Below, piece after piece: positions 6,344-7,013 of a stretch of 7,013 bases of DNA; positions within the stretch are counted from its first letter, which is position 1; each line of letters begins with the position of its first letter. Under the pieces are notes generated by a model. That model made no database searches. It saw only the letters and a program-made list of their open reading frames with translations, and had not been told where the DNA came from. The stretch comes from Pseudomonadota bacterium (lineage in GTDB: Bacteria > Bdellovibrionota_B > Oligoflexia > Oligoflexales > JAPPIL01). The stretch lies in contig JAPPIL010000210.1 in the NCBI GenBank assembly GCA_028877195.1, positions 1 to 7,013 of the forward strand, written 5' to 3'. Position numbers and translations under genes: made by a program.

Positions 6344-7013
6344 CTAGTCATGTTTTAGTTTTTTAAGACTCGTTGCTAATAATTCTAAACCAACAGCCAA
6401 ATCATCAGCATTTGCGCCACAGCTAACTCTGATGTGATTGTCCACGCCAAACCCTTCCCCAGGGACGACGACAACCTTGTAATTATGCAGCAGCCACTTG
6501 GAAAATAAAAGTGCGGTCGGTGTCTCCGATTTCTGTAGCCAAGCAGGTAAGCGAATAAACACAAAGAATGCACCCGCAGGTTGAATAAAGCTTATCTCTG
6601 CAACATCAGCTAAAGTTTTCAATGCCATCACACACTTGGCTTCTATGGCATTTATCTGCGCACGCACCAACTCATAACCACCACGTAACGCCGCCGCTGC
6701 CGCTTCTTCAACAAACGAAGGCAAACAAGTCGTTGATTGGCTCTGTAATTTTTTTATCTGGCTGATTATTTGCTTAGCGCCCAGCGCATAACCGACCCGC
6801 CAACCAGTCATGCCAAACCCCTTGGACATGCCGTTGAAGATAACCGTTTGCTGCCGCAAGTCAGGATTGATATTGAGTGGCGATAGATGTTTGCGGTCGT
6901 TGAAAAAGTTGAAATACTCATAGATTTCATCGCTAAATATCCACCAGTCCTTTTGACGCAAGTAGTCTCCCAACTCTTGCCACTGTTGTGCTTCGGGCAC
7001 ATAACCACTAGGG
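6344..7013 (-). CDS. Class I PLP-dependent aminotransferase (aspartate aminotransferase-like), 5' end cut by window
   Basis: This is the C-terminal part of a fold-type I aminotransferase that transfers amino groups between amino acids and 2-oxo acids using pyridoxal phosphate. The reading frame runs off the right edge. The codons before the internal GTG at 7000 read PSGY, the tail of the conserved NP(S/T)G motif, so that GTG is not a start. Visible motifs are SDEIYEYF (cofactor-contacting Asp and Tyr), NGMSKGFGMTGWRVGYALG with the Schiff-base lysine in SK, and near the C-terminus IRVSCGA, holding the arginine that binds the substrate carboxylate. About 223 residues are present, a little over half of a protein normally near 390-400. 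It precedes pheS on the same strand; its stop TAG (6346-6344) overlaps an ATG at 6351-6349 that is out of frame with pheS. The family assignment is firm. Aspartate versus another amino donor cannot be decided from this fragment. Confidence 0.92.
   Translation of the reverse strand, partial: PSGYVPEAQQWQELGDYLRQKDWWIFSDEIYEYFNFFNDRKHLSPLNINPDLRQQTVIFNGMSKGFGMTGWRVGYALGAKQIISQIKKLQSQSTTCLPSFVEEAAAAALRGGYELVRAQINAIEAKCVMALKTLADVAEISFIQPAGAFFVFIRLPAWLQKSETPTALLFSKWLLHNYKVVVVPGEGFGVDNHIRVSCGANADDLAVGLELLATSLKKLKHD

Noticed and set aside
6998..7000. GTG as the start of a 218-residue aminotransferase
   Set aside because: Upstream codons still in frame read PSGY, part of the conserved NPxG motif, so the gene continues beyond the window and the GTG is internal.

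Overview
The window looks like a chromosomal segment of a Gram-negative, probably proteobacterial, organism of moderate GC content. The grounds are an SPI- or lipoprotein-type envelope protein set, a bacterial PheS/PheT pair, and Shine-Dalgarno led genes. I cannot name a genus. Two context points argue against a textbook gammaproteobacterial layout: pheS follows a class I aminotransferase gene rather than rplT, and pheT is followed by an unrecognised exported-protein gene rather than ihfA.

Layout. Bases 1-287 hold no convincing gene. They contain a G-rich block that can form two mutually exclusive hairpins, and a good sigma70-type promoter candidate for the next gene. Bases 288-1370 (+) encode an exported NodB-family polysaccharide deacetylase with a variant active site. 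Convergent to it, on the minus strand, is a two-gene type II toxin-antitoxin operon: a RelE/HigB-superfamily toxin (2018-1692) followed by an overlapping HTH antitoxin (1708-1409). A perfect 11-bp inverted repeat lies just upstream of the toxin start and overlaps the candidate promoter. The rest of the window is one minus-strand gene string, read from right to left: an aminotransferase cut by the window edge (7013-6344), pheS (6289-5267), pheT (5230-2726) and a small exported protein of unknown function (2688-2089).

How the genes work together. PheS and PheT form the heterotetrameric phenylalanyl-tRNA synthetase, and they are adjacent with a 36-nt gap. The aminotransferase ends 54 nt before the conservative pheS start. 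The unknown exported protein begins 37 nt after pheT, so all four may be co-transcribed. No intrinsic terminator is visible between this string and the toxin-antitoxin pair, so read-through into the TA operon is possible. The deacetylase stands alone on the opposite strand.

The window is mostly ordinary. The points most worth a second look are the pheS 5' end, where conserved N-terminal coding sequence extends upstream of the first usable start codon; the promoter/operator palindrome of the TA operon, which suggests a nearly leaderless toxin mRNA; the His-to-Asp change in the deacetylase metal-binding motif; and the unrecognised post-pheT gene. I found no evidence for a wholly new multi-gene system.
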